Source: Capnocytophaga canis (GTDB lineage: Bacteria > Bacteroidota > Bacteroidia > Flavobacteriales > Flavobacteriaceae). From it: 37,587 nt of DNA. The notes beneath the pieces were generated by a model. That model saw nothing but the letters and a program-made list of their open reading frames with translations. It ran no database searches and was not told the origin of the DNA. The stretch spans positions 1 to 37,587 of the forward strand of contig NZ_CDOI01000136.1 of the NCBI RefSeq assembly GCF_000827555.1, given 5' to 3'. Below, one piece after another: positions 8,069 through 16,658 of this stretch; the stretch's first letter is position 1, and every line of letters begins with the position of its first letter. The position numbers were made by a program, and so were the translations under genes.

Positions 8069-8076
8069 TACTTTTG
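8069..8076 (+). promoter_or_regulatory. Predicted promoter of the large lipoprotein gene (-7 box)
   Basis: TACTTTTG matches TAnnTTTG, with a T-run about 20 bp upstream at 8049-8054. It would give a leader of about 20 nt before the ATG at 8104. Confidence 0.5.
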
Positions 8077-8103
8077 CTCCTATTTTAAAACATTAACAAA
8101 GAG

Positions 8104-10641
8104 ATGAAAAAATTACAGTACTTAGTGCTGATGACATTGCTTGTCATTGGCTGTGGGAAGGACAACCCAACAGGAGAAATTCCTAACGAACCTGAACAAA
8201 AATTGAGTTCTCAAAAAATTCTTGGAGACTTTACATTCTTTGATGAAGCCACTGGGAAAAAACATAACGCAGAAATAAAAGATAATGTGGTGACGGCAGT
8301 TATCGAAACTTCGTTTGACATTAAGGCGTTGACAGCCACAGTTCGTATTTCTGACAAGGCTACCATTAGTCCCGATCCAATACAAAAAAGAGACTATACT
8401 AACCCCGTAATATACACCATAACGGCAGAGGATGGAACTAAGGCGGAATATAAAGTCATTGTTACTAAACAACTTCCCTCAGAAAGTAATATCTACCGAT
8501 TACATTTTAAAGAAGTTGGCGAATTACATAATTACCACAACCAGAATCCTAGTTTGAATCAACCTAATAAAAATATTGATATTAGGTTAAAAGTTCCCTC
8601 AAAAACCGACGTAACCAAATTGACTTCTGTATTTGAAATTTCAGAGGGAGCAACGATTCATCCAAAGGCAGGACAAACGCTTGACTACACCAAACCTGTG
8701 GAATATACCGTTACATCCAAAGACGGAAAAAAGGTGGTAAAATACACTGTAACAGTAGTCTTTGACGATACGAATGAGTCTGGACAAAAAACAAACTCTC
8801 ATAAACTCCTTGGGGACTTTACATTCTTTGATGAAGTCACTGGAAAATGGCGTAACGCAGAAATAAAAGATAATGAGGTGACGGCAGTTATCGAAACTCC
8901 GTTTGATATTAAGGCGTTGACAGCCACAGTTCGTATTCCTGACAAGGCTACCATCAGTCCCGATCCAACGCAAAAAAGAGACTATACTACCCCGGTGGTC
9001 TACACCATAACGGCAGAGGATGGAACTAAGGCGGAATATAAAGTCATCGTTACTAAACGACTTCTTTCAGAAAGTAATATCTACCGATTGCATTTTAAAG
9101 AAGTTGGTAAATCACGTGATCACTACAACCCGCATCCTAGTTTAAATCAACATGATAAAAATGCTGATATCAGAATAGTAGTTCCCTTAACTACGGACGT
9201 AACCAAATTGACCTCTGTATTTGAAATTTCAGAGGGGGCAACGATTCATCCGAAGGCAGGACAAACGCTTGACTACACCAAACCTGTGGAATATACCGTT
9301 ACATCCGAAGACGGAAAAACGGTGTTAAAATACACTGTAACAGTAATCTTTGACGATTTGCCAAAACTGAGTTTATCAATTAATGGAGAAGAATTCCGAA
9401 ACGTCCCTCCAGGAGGAACCATTGTTTTTGGTGTGAATGTTTTGCCAAAGCACGAAGATATTCGGGTTTCGTTGGTTACCGAAGATGGAAAATCAAGTGT
9501 GCCACTCACTATCCAAAAAGTAGATGATACTAACAAAAAAATACACGTAAAACTTCCAGATACGTATCTGAACGGAATATATAAGTTAGATGTTCGTATT
9601 GCAGAGAACAATAGTGCGATGAGCTATACTTTTGTGCTTCATGGCGGGAACCCCGTTTTTCATTATATTACGAGTAATGGTGGAGGCCCAAAAAAAACTA
9701 ATTCCTTGCTTTATCTTGCAGAGCAATTTGGAATTTTTGCGAGTATAAACAGAAAAGACTTTGCAAAGCATAGTTTCTTTATTAAGAAAAATGGAGAATA
9801 TCTCCCATTAGAAAATGCAAGATTTCATACTAATTCTACAACAATTATACTAGAAGCTCCGTTAGAGCTTCCAAATACTTCATTGGAGACAGGTACGGAT
9901 TTTGAGTTTGTTATCCGCTACGAAGGAAAAGAATATACTTATCCTTTAGTAAACAATAAAAAAGAGCCAGTTAAAGTGTATATCCCCAAACCTCCTGTGG
10001 TTACGGGAGTTTCAAAAACCTCTGTTACACAAGGTGAAACTTTGGTGATTAAAGGATCAAACTTATTCTATCCACATGGTGATCTACGGGACGGAGGTCG
10101 AGATAAAATCAATCATTATACAGCTATAAGAAGTCGCACTCCTTCTAAAGAATTGATTTCGATGATTGGAAAAGAGATAGATGCGCAAGGAAATTTGGTA
10201 CTTACTGTCCCATTTAATTTCTTGGCAGAGACGGAATATAAACTCTTTATAGATAGTAACGTAGATTCGTTTGGGGAAGTGGAGACACCAATCACTATCA
10301 AAGTAGAGTTGCCAAAACCTACACATCCAACAATGCGAATACAAGAAGCAGAAGTCTATCACGAAAATAGTAAATATTTCAAAAAACAATTAAGAGTGAA
10401 ATTTAATGGAGACATTTCCAAAATTAATATTAAAGCTATTGTATTCCCTGAATATCAAAATGCAAAGATTACTAATTTCATTGTTTATGAGGGTTCTAAC
10501 TCTATTATGACGGGGGAATTAAATTTTTGGGACTACAGGGATGTTTATACGAGAAGACATACACTTTACGTTCTTTTTGAAGAAGGAGGAAAAGAGTATA
10601 AGCTTTATTTTAATGCAAAGCGAGGAGAACAGAATGATTAA
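8104..10641 (+). CDS. Large Ig-like repeat lipoprotein, probably surface exposed
   Basis: An 845-residue lipoprotein with signal ending LLVIGC and lipidated Cys17, followed by G-K-D-N. K at +3 and D at +4 resemble the lipoprotein surface-export signal described for Capnocytophaga canimorsus, so an outer-surface location is likely but inferred. Residues 40-235 and 236-about 417 are a near-identical tandem duplication. Each unit contains two Ig-like subdomains with the ending YT-x-PV-x-YT(I/V)T-x-(E/K)DG typical of DUF5018-type modules. A further domain (about 420-520) precedes an IPT/TIG-like segment near 635-735 (PPVVTGVSKTSVTQGETLVIKGSNLF). No enzyme motif is visible; adhesion or glycan binding is possible. 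It is a single-gene unit ending at a strong terminator. Confidence 0.85.
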   Translation: MKKLQYLVLMTLLVIGCGKDNPTGEIPNEPEQKLSSQKILGDFTFFDEATGKKHNAEIKDNVVTAVIETSFDIKALTATVRISDKATISPDPIQKRDYTNPVIYTITAEDGTKAEYKVIVTKQLPSESNIYRLHFKEVGELHNYHNQNPSLNQPNKNIDIRLKVPSKTDVTKLTSVFEISEGATIHPKAGQTLDYTKPVEYTVTSKDGKKVVKYTVTVVFDDTNESGQKTNSHKLLGDFTFFDEVTGKWRNAEIKDNEVTAVIETPFDIKALTATVRIPDKATISPDPTQKRDYTTPVVYTITAEDGTKAEYKVIVTKRLLSESNIYRLHFKEVGKSRDHYNPHPSLNQHDKNADIRIVVPLTTDVTKLTSVFEISEGATIHPKAGQTLDYTKPVEYTVTSEDGKTVLKYTVTVIFDDLPKLSLSINGEEFRNVPPGGTIVFGVNVLPKHEDIRVSLVTEDGKSSVPLTIQKVDDTNKKIHVKLPDTYLNGIYKLDVRIAENNSAMSYTFVLHGGNPVFHYITSNGGGPKKTNSLLYLAEQFGIFASINRKDFAKHSFFIKKNGEYLPLENARFHTNSTTIILEAPLELPNTSLETGTDFEFVIRYEGKEYTYPLVNNKKEPVKVYIPKPPVVTGVSKTSVTQGETLVIKGSNLFYPHGDLRDGGRDKINHYTAIRSRTPSKELISMIGKEIDAQGNLVLTVPFNFLAETEYKLFIDSNVDSFGEVETPITIKVELPKPTHPTMRIQEAEVYHENSKYFKKQLRVKFNGDISKINIKAIVFPEYQNAKITNFIVYEGSNSIMTGELNFWDYRDVYTRRHTLYVLFEEGGKEYKLYFNAKRGEQND
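8221..9357 (+). repeat. 588-bp in-frame tandem duplication inside the lipoprotein gene
   Basis: Bases 8221-8808 and 8809-about 9357 are highly similar at the DNA level (for example shared GACAAGGCTACCAT and GGCAGGACAAACGCTTGACT), with period 588 bp (196 codons). Divergence is concentrated around residues 137-167 and 333-364. The high DNA identity points to recent duplication or gene conversion. Confidence 0.9.
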
Positions 10642-10662
10642 ATGACAAATGATTGAATCAAT

Positions 10663-10699
10663 AAATAGAGGCTGACCTTTTTCGGGTCAGCCTCTATTT
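10663..10699. terminator. Bidirectional intrinsic terminator
   Basis: AAATAGAGGCTGACC (10663-10677) and GGTCAGCCTCTATTT (10685-10699) form a perfect 15-bp stem with a 7-nt loop, flanked by A and T runs on both sides. It lies between the convergent lipoprotein gene and hisS and can serve both. Confidence 0.92.
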
Positions 10700-10750
10700 T
10701 ATTTGTTTCAAAAATACCTTTTTGAGTTGGTATCTACTGAAAAATTAAGT

Positions 10751-12127
10751 TTATTTGAAAGTAGAGATGCTAACTTGGTTGAATCCATGTTCGAACTGTT
10801 CACCCGTTTGCATGTTCTTCACTACAAATGATTTTTTTTCGAGTTCTGATTCTCCTATGATTACCACGTAAGGAATATTACGTTTATTAGCGTAATCCAT
10901 TTGTTTTTTCATTTTCGCACTCTCTGGGTATAATTCGGCTTTTAGCCCCAATGTTCGAAGCTGTTGTATTAATTTCAGACTTTGCAAAGCTTCTTGCTCT
11001 CCGAAATTGACACACAGCACATCCACTGTCTCACTGATTTCCGAAGGAAATAAATTTAGTTCTTCCATGACTAAACAAATTCTGTCCAAACCAAATGAAA
11101 TTCCTACACCGCTGATGCCTTTCAGTCCAAATATGTTTGTCAAATCGTCATATCGACCTCCACCTCCAATGGAACCTATGTTTACATTTTTCGGTGCGGC
11201 AACTTCAAAAATAGCTCCTGTATAATAGTTTAACCCACGTGCCAAAGTTACATCCAAATCTAAAAAAGCCGTTTGTAGTGGCAAAACCGAGATTGATTTT
11301 TCAATAAATTCGAGTTCTTCAATGCCTTTTTTTCCTATTTCAGAAGTTTGTAAGATAGTTTTTAGAGTTGTGATTTTCTGAGAGAAATCTCCTTTAAGAT
11401 GAAAAATAGGTTTTATTTTTTCAATGGCTTGTGCCGAAATCCCTTTTGAGAGCATTTCATTGATGACTCCTTCTTGTCCTATCTTATCCAATTTGTCTAA
11501 AGCAACAGTGAAATCAATGAGTTTTTCACTTTCTCCAATTACTTCCGCAAATCCACTCAAAATTTTGCGATTATTCATTTTAATGGTAACCCCTTTGAGA
11601 TTCAGTTGTGTAAAAACGCTATCGTAAAGCTGTACGAATTCAATTTCTTGCCAAAGACTGTTACTTCCTACCACATCGGCGTCGCATTGGTAAAACTCAC
11701 GAAAACGTCCCTTTTGAGGTCGGTCGGCACGCCAAACAGGTTGAATTTGGTACCTTTTGAACGGAAACGTGATGTCGTTTTGGTGCTGTACTACATACCG
11801 AGCAAAAGGTACTGTTAAATCATAACGCAAAGCCTTCTCAGAAATTTGAGGAGTGAGTTTTGTTACATTTTTGGTTTCCCAATCGGAAGGATCTACTTTT
11901 TCGGCGAAATTCCCTGAGTTTAGAATTTTGAAAATCAAACGATCACCTTCCTCTCCATATTTTCCCATAAGAGTGTCATAATTTTCAAAACTTGGTGTCT
12001 CAATGGGTTGAAATCCAAATTTGGTAAATTCGTTTCTTATTTTATTGATAATAAAATATCGTTTAGCCAATTCCGTAGGCGAGAAATCGCGTGTACCCTT
12101 TGGTATGCTTGGTTTTTGTGCTGCCAT
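10751..12127 (-). CDS. hisS: Histidyl-tRNA synthetase
   Basis: Charges tRNA-His with histidine using ATP; a cytoplasmic class II aminoacyl-tRNA synthetase. The 458 residues contain KGTRDFSP at 10-17, [10 protein letters not shown] at 101-110, class II motif 2 around 126-152 ([13 protein letters not shown]...[14 protein letters not shown]), the histidine loop RGLNYYTG at 297-304, GGGGRYDDL at 321-329 and motif 3 GISFGLDR at 342-349. The C-terminal anticodon-binding domain is present from about 365. Length and motifs are normal. It has its own promoter and ends at the bidirectional terminator. Confidence 0.98.
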   Translation of the reverse strand: MAAQKPSIPKGTRDFSPTELAKRYFIINKIRNEFTKFGFQPIETPSFENYDTLMGKYGEEGDRLIFKILNSGNFAEKVDPSDWETKNVTKLTPQISEKALRYDLTVPFARYVVQHQNDITFPFKRYQIQPVWRADRPQKGRFREFYQCDADVVGSNSLWQEIEFVQLYDSVFTQLNLKGVTIKMNNRKILSGFAEVIGESEKLIDFTVALDKLDKIGQEGVINEMLSKGISAQAIEKIKPIFHLKGDFSQKITTLKTILQTSEIGKKGIEELEFIEKSISVLPLQTAFLDLDVTLARGLNYYTGAIFEVAAPKNVNIGSIGGGGRYDDLTNIFGLKGISGVGISFGLDRICLVMEELNLFPSEISETVDVLCVNFGEQEALQSLKLIQQLRTLGLKAELYPESAKMKKQMDYANKRNIPYVVIIGESELEKKSFVVKNMQTGEQFEHGFNQVSISTFK

Positions 12128-12152
12128 AATCGTTTTTTGTATAAATCAGCGA

Positions 12153-12185
12153 CAAAGATAGTTACAAAATTTTAATTTTACCCAA
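12153..12185 (-). promoter_or_regulatory. Predicted hisS promoter
   Basis: The minus strand reads TTG (12183-12185), 22 nt, then TATCTTTG (12153-12160), matching TAnnTTTG. The leader to the ATG at 12127 is about 20 nt. Confidence 0.55.
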
Positions 12186-12223
12186 TCACTTTTTTAATAA
12201 TTCAGGAAGTTAATTCATACAAG

Positions 12224-12266
12224 TACAATAGGGATTAGCTAACTAATTTAACTAATCCCTATTGTA
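12224..12266. terminator. Hairpin downstream of pyk
   Basis: TACAATAGGGATTAG (12224-12238) and CTAATCCCTATTGTA (12252-12266) form a perfect 15-bp stem with a 13-nt loop, 86 bp past the pyk stop. The U-tract on the minus strand is weak, so it could instead be a transcript-stabilising hairpin. Confidence 0.6.
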
Positions 12267-12352
12267 TATTTATAGATACGCTAACCAAAAAGGTATAAGG
12301 TCCCTTTTAAAGCATTTAGCATTTCTTATTTTTTCATTTAATGAAAAAGTTT

Positions 12353-13804
12353 TTATTTCGTTCTAATCGCACATGAGTCAATTTCAGATACCCGTAAAGT
12401 ATTTACCATTCCTTTTCCTTGAATAGGCATTGCTGCAAGGCTTATCATAATGTCACCCATGTTTACATATCCTTTTTCGTTAGCGATATGGTTCACATCT
12501 TCAATAGTTTCATCCGTTGAAACGAAACGGTCGTAGTAGAACGTAGTTACTCCCCAATATAGGCTTAGTCGGGTTAAAATACGTCGGTTTGATGTGAATA
12601 CTAATATGTGAGATTTGGGTCTATATGAAGAAATCAATCCTGCAGTGTAGCCACTATTTGTTAATGTCGAAATTACTTTGGCGTTCATTTCGTTAGCCAT
12701 TGTTGCTGCGTGGAAACAGATAGAGTTCGTTACATAACGATTAGAACGTACAAATGGAGTAATCATTGGTACTTTAATTAAATCAGAATGTTCTACACTG
12801 TGAATGATACGGCTCATTTGCTCAATCACTTGTACGGGATATGCCCCTACGGAGGTTTCCCCCGATAACATCACAGCGTCAGCTCCATCCATTACGGAAT
12901 TTCCTACGTCATTTACCTCAGCACGAGTTGGTGTTAAGCTCGAAATCATACTTTCCATCATCTGCGTTGCGATGATCACAGGAATGTGATTGATTTTTGC
13001 TTTACGAACCAATTCTTTTTGAATTAGAGGTACTTCTTCGGCAGGGATTTCTACTCCTAAATCACCACGAGCCACCATAATGCCATCGCAATTCGCCATG
13101 ATTTTATCAATATTTACCAGAGCCTCTGGCTTCTCAATTTTTGCGATAATCGGAATTTTATATCCTGCATTTTCAGCTATCAAGTCTTTCAAATCCTGAA
13201 TGTCTCGGCTGTGACGAACAAATGATAAGGCGAACCAATCCACATCCTGCGTAATGGCAAACAAAGCATCTTTCACATCTTTTTCGGTCAATGCAGGTAA
13301 TGAAACGTTTGTATTAGGAAGGTTTACACCTTTTTTAGATTTTAAGATTCCACCTTGTATTACTTTTGCTTCCACTTCATTGACGTTATTAGTAGAAACC
13401 ACTTCAAAGATAAGTTTTCCGTCGTCGAGTAAAATGCGCTCACCTGGATTCACATCATTCGGAAACTCTTTGTAATTCATATACACACGCTCTTTTGTGC
13501 CAACGAAAGGCTCTCCTGTAACGAAAGTAATTCTGTCGTCGGGAGCTACAAAAACTCCTTCTTCCATTACTCCCACTCGGAGTTTAGGCCCTTGAAGATC
13601 TGCTAATATCGCTGTGTTATACCCATATTCCTCATTTACCGTGCGGATAAGTCCGATACGCTTCTTTACCTCTTCATAATCAGCGTGTGAGAAGTTAATA
13701 CGAAACACATTCACACCCGCTTCCACCATCGCTTTAATCGTTTCTAAGGAATCCGTTGCAGGCCCTAAAGTAGCGACTATTTTTGTCTTTTTAATATTTA
13801 ACAT
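12353..13804 (-). CDS. pyk: Pyruvate kinase
   Basis: Last step of glycolysis: phosphoenolpyruvate plus ADP to pyruvate plus ATP. The 483-residue protein has the substrate-binding FRINFSH (34-40), the active-site signature IIAKIEKPEALVN (219-231, catalytic K222), the metal and PEP site MVARGDLGVEIP (243-254) and MDGADAVMLSGETSVGAYP (305-323). The C-terminal domain (about 350-483) is complete. The start codon overlaps the end of the upstream IPExxxVDY-family gene by 7 bp, indicating a translationally coupled two-gene operon, an arrangement I recall from flavobacteria. Confidence 0.97.
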   Translation of the reverse strand: MLNIKKTKIVATLGPATDSLETIKAMVEAGVNVFRINFSHADYEEVKKRIGLIRTVNEEYGYNTAILADLQGPKLRVGVMEEGVFVAPDDRITFVTGEPFVGTKERVYMNYKEFPNDVNPGERILLDDGKLIFEVVSTNNVNEVEAKVIQGGILKSKKGVNLPNTNVSLPALTEKDVKDALFAITQDVDWFALSFVRHSRDIQDLKDLIAENAGYKIPIIAKIEKPEALVNIDKIMANCDGIMVARGDLGVEIPAEEVPLIQKELVRKAKINHIPVIIATQMMESMISSLTPTRAEVNDVGNSVMDGADAVMLSGETSVGAYPVQVIEQMSRIIHSVEHSDLIKVPMITPFVRSNRYVTNSICFHAATMANEMNAKVISTLTNSGYTAGLISSYRPKSHILVFTSNRRILTRLSLYWGVTTFYYDRFVSTDETIEDVNHIANEKGYVNMGDIMISLAAMPIQGKGMVNTLRVSEIDSCAIRTK

Positions 13805-14268
13805 CCTTGAAGTATTAATTTGTTTTTTGTATTTAATGTATATGTATCTATCTCATAAGCAGTTACTTGTGTGATTTCATTTACCTTGTCCAAAACATTT
13901 TGAGTTTTAAAACGATTGTCACAATCTATTTTTAGAAAAAAATCTACCTTTTTCTTATCTTTCAATAGGTAGGAAGCCGTGTACAAGGAATCAAACAAGA
14001 GTCCGCTATCTTTTATGTTATTTTCTACATTTACTTTATTGGAGATGCAATGCCAGTTCACGTCCGACAGTTCGTCATACCATTCAAAATATGGAAATGG
14101 CACTGAATTTTGTTCATTTACAATTTTCTTTTTTTTGTTTCTTGAAAGATTGATTTTTAGGTGGTTGTTTAAGAAATAAACTAACCGAAAATCTTCCAAA
14201 GTAGTATGTATGGCAATTAATTTAAATGTGTCATCGAACCAATCATTCGACAATTTATAAGTAGCCAT
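13798..14268 (-). CDS. IPExxxVDY-family protein
   Basis: A 156-residue soluble protein of unknown function. It resembles the flavobacterial family named for an IPExxxVDY motif, here degenerate as LLKDKKKVDFFLKI near 107-120. The N-terminus (YKLSNDWFDDTFKLIAIHTTLEDFRLVYFLN) is also typical. No signal peptide, membrane helix or catalytic motif is visible. It overlaps the pyk start by 7 bp and is probably the first gene of the pyk operon. The family call is from memory of the sequence pattern and gene order; the function is unknown. Confidence 0.75.
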   Translation of the reverse strand: MATYKLSNDWFDDTFKLIAIHTTLEDFRLVYFLNNHLKINLSRNKKKKIVNEQNSVPFPYFEWYDELSDVNWHCISNKVNVENNIKDSGLLFDSLYTASYLLKDKKKVDFFLKIDCDNRFKTQNVLDKVNEITQVTAYEIDTYTLNTKNKLILQGC

Positions 14269-14289
14269 AAAGCCTATTTTTTAGAGATG

Positions 14290-14297
14290 CAAAGATA
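14290..14297 (-). promoter_or_regulatory. Predicted promoter of the IPExxxVDY-pyk operon (-7 box)
   Basis: The minus strand reads TATCTTTG (TAnnTTTG), about 20 bp upstream of the ATG at 14268. No TTTG is seen at the expected -33 position. Confidence 0.45.
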
Positions 14298-14339
14298 CAA
14301 AATAATCGAAAGATATACCTATCCTTAACAAATATTTGA

Positions 14340-14522
14340 CTATTTGTTTCCTTTTTTACGGGTAAATCGTCTCAGAAGAAACATCCCAAAGGCAACTACT
14401 CCAAAAATGAGGTACATATAAAAGTCTTTTCTATCGGTACTATCCCAAAGGCGATATGCTTGAAAAGCAGCGTAAATGCTGATAATCAGATAAGCGTATT
14501 CAAAAAATATTCGTGTATTCAT
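14340..14522 (-). CDS. Small two-helix membrane protein
   Basis: A 60-residue protein with two predicted membrane helices (about 7-24 YAYLIISIYAAFQAYRLW and 35-50 FYMYLIFGVVAFGMFLL), a short polar loop (DSTDRKD) between them and a basic C-terminus (RRFTRKKGNK), so the tail is probably cytoplasmic. I do not recognise a family. It stands alone between the pyk operon and lptC, on the same strand as both. The ATG, the balanced topology and the lack of an opposing gene support it as real. Confidence 0.6.
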   Translation of the reverse strand: MNTRIFFEYAYLIISIYAAFQAYRLWDSTDRKDFYMYLIFGVVAFGMFLLRRFTRKKGNK

Positions 14523-14719
14523 GTTTTTTTAAATGATTATTTTGATTTTAGCAAGAGCTTAAAATACTAGTTTTTGAGTTTATTAATCAGGTTTTTCAGT
14601 GATTTTAATACAAACTGTTAATTATATATTAATTACAAATCTATTTTGAGTTTTTTCTTCAAAGGAGATGATTTTTTTTGATGTTCAACTAAAATCGGTG
14701 AAGTTATCAAAGAAAATAT

Positions 14720-15286
14720 TTATTCCTTTTCTTCCACAGCTAAAACTCCAGTGGTTTTATGTGCTTTTACGGTAGAAAAGGCTTTGTCAAAGTCCATTCC
14801 AACTCCCTTAGTAACCGTCCCTTTTTTATGATCGGTAAAAGAGAACTCTTGGTCGGTGAAAATCCAATCCGTTTTTTGATCCCAGAATAATTGTTCGGTG
14901 GTTAATTTTTTTCCATCGTAGGTAGTCAGAACCACGCTGTCTCGAAGCTCAACCATTTGGGAGTTCATGTAGATAATTCCGTATTTAGCTTCTACCGTAT
15001 TTTTGTTGTTATCCTTATCGAAAAAATCAACCTGCAATCCGCTTGGAAAATCAGTGAAAGGGAATTGTTGGTTAGAGAAATCGTTACTCAAGGGACTACT
15101 CAAAACGGCTATCACTTTAGTTGAGTCCGTATAAATTAATTTGAAATCATAAATTTCACCCTGAGGAAATTTATGGGTAATATTCAGTTCTTGTAGAGTT
15201 CGTAAATCGGTAGTACACGAAAAAAGTATTGCCATACAACCAAGTACGGCAATACTTTTAATTTTATGTAATCGTTTGTTAATCAT
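14720..15286 (-). CDS. lptC: LPS export protein LptC
   Basis: A 188-residue inner-membrane-anchored or lipid-anchored periplasmic component of the LPS transport bridge, which passes LPS from LptBFG to LptA. The N-terminus IKSIAVLGCMAILFSC ends in a lipobox-like LFSC. The rest has the LptC beta-jellyroll pattern: EIYDFKLIYTDSTKVIAVLSSP, then AKYGIIYMNSQMVELRDSVVLTTYDGKKLTTEQLFWDQKTDWIFTD. It is the last gene of a four-gene operon (coaX, outer-membrane protein, TPR protein, lptC), starting 3 bp after the TPR stop. The family is clear from the repeat-like strand pattern and context. Confidence 0.85.
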   Translation of the reverse strand: MINKRLHKIKSIAVLGCMAILFSCTTDLRTLQELNITHKFPQGEIYDFKLIYTDSTKVIAVLSSPLSNDFSNQQFPFTDFPSGLQVDFFDKDNNKNTVEAKYGIIYMNSQMVELRDSVVLTTYDGKKLTTEQLFWDQKTDWIFTDQEFSFTDHKKGTVTKGVGMDFDKAFSTVKAHKTTGVLAVEEKE

Positions 15287-15289
15287 TTT

Positions 15290-16636
15290 TTACAAAGAAG
15301 GCACTTTCACTGATTGACCTACCCAACATTTGAAAGTAATCGTTTTACCTGCCATTCCAGACTCGAAAATATCTACTTTTGAAGGAGCTAAGGCTTCATA
15401 GCGAGTCGCTAAACTTTCTAATCCTCCTTTGCGAGCTGTATTGGCAGCTAACCAATAGATAGCTCTTTTCTCAAATGAAGAGTTTCCACACTCGTTAGCA
15501 CTTTCCGCATAAGCGTTTGCAATTATTCGATAGGCATCAGCATTTGAAGGATTGTATTTCAAAGCTTCTTGCGCATATCTTACTGCATTTGCTTTTGAAT
15601 ATTTAAAAGCAATTTTAGTTAATATTCTTGCCTTTTTAAGGTTGTCGCTTTCCAAACGAACTGATTCGTTATAGTATTCAATAGCTTTAGCAGAGTTTTT
15701 ATTCTTGTCATTCAATACTCCTAAGTAATAAGCAGATGCTGCTGAAGGAGATAAAGTATGTAGAGAACTTACGATTTTCACGAATAAAGGATCGCTTGTA
15801 CAATCTTTATCAGACATTTTTCCGGCAGCACGACGTAACCACTCTTCGTTTTCTTTGTTTGCTTCAAAGTTTTTGTTGTAAAGAGGGATTAGGTTATCGC
15901 AATCCGCTAATTTACCTAACTTAGCATCCACACTTTCTCCAATGGTTTCGTAGTTATCAATACGCTGACGTGAAGTCTCTAAAACCTTTTTATCTTTTCC
16001 GTCAATAGTTCCCGCCTCTTCTTGAGCTATGAATTTATTGATAGTTTCTGACAAAATGTTTTTCTCATCTTGAATTTTTTCGCTCACATCATCATAGGTG
16101 TTAAATACATCTTGTAATGATTTCTCGTTGCTTTCGTACATGGTTACCAAAGATGAGAAATAGAGGTACAATGCTTTTTCATTTTTAAAATTAGCTTTAT
16201 CTTCAGTGAACGCTTTGTGAAGCAATTCGTAAATCTGTTGGTTAGAACCTATTTTTTCATCAAAAAGTAGTAAGGCTTCTCTCGTTAAAACATCTGCTTT
16301 TGTGATGCGATTAGGGAAATGAGTAAGGTAATCATTGTACAACTTAACCAATTGTTTCACGAAACCATCTTTTTCTGCTCCTGTTGATTTTTGGATTTTG
16401 TGTTTTAGAATAGCTTCACCACGCACGTAAACAGCAGCGTTTATGCTTGGGCATGCTTCATAAACTGATTTCCAAACAGGATAAGCATCGTCATATCTCT
16501 TCGCTTTTACATCCTCGTTAAATATGGAAAGATTTTGTAAAATTTCGCGGTCTTGTTTGCAGTCTTGTGCTTGAACATCTGCTACATAGAAAGCGCTTAC
16601 AACAAATGCAGTAGCTAATAAAACTCTTTTTTTCAT
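15290..16636 (-). CDS. Exported tetratricopeptide-repeat protein
   Basis: A 448-residue periplasmic or envelope protein starting at the ATG at 16636, which gives a signal peptide (MKKRVLLATAFVVSAFYVADVQA, then QD). A longer frame to 16693 would overlap the previous gene and bury this signal. The mature protein is helical with TPR-like pairs throughout, clearest at 300-390 (SASAYYLGVLNDKNKNSAKAIEYYNESVRLESDN and the following KYSKANAVRYAQEALKYNPSNADAYRI). It lies between an outer-membrane protein gene and lptC in the coaX operon. A scaffold role in envelope assembly is plausible but unproven. Confidence 0.85.
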   Translation of the reverse strand: MKKRVLLATAFVVSAFYVADVQAQDCKQDREILQNLSIFNEDVKAKRYDDAYPVWKSVYEACPSINAAVYVRGEAILKHKIQKSTGAEKDGFVKQLVKLYNDYLTHFPNRITKADVLTREALLLFDEKIGSNQQIYELLHKAFTEDKANFKNEKALYLYFSSLVTMYESNEKSLQDVFNTYDDVSEKIQDEKNILSETINKFIAQEEAGTIDGKDKKVLETSRQRIDNYETIGESVDAKLGKLADCDNLIPLYNKNFEANKENEEWLRRAAGKMSDKDCTSDPLFVKIVSSLHTLSPSAASAYYLGVLNDKNKNSAKAIEYYNESVRLESDNLKKARILTKIAFKYSKANAVRYAQEALKYNPSNADAYRIIANAYAESANECGNSSFEKRAIYWLAANTARKGGLESLATRYEALAPSKVDIFESGMAGKTITFKCWVGQSVKVPSL

Positions 16637-16658
16637 CTTTTCGTCTGTTTTTATTTTA

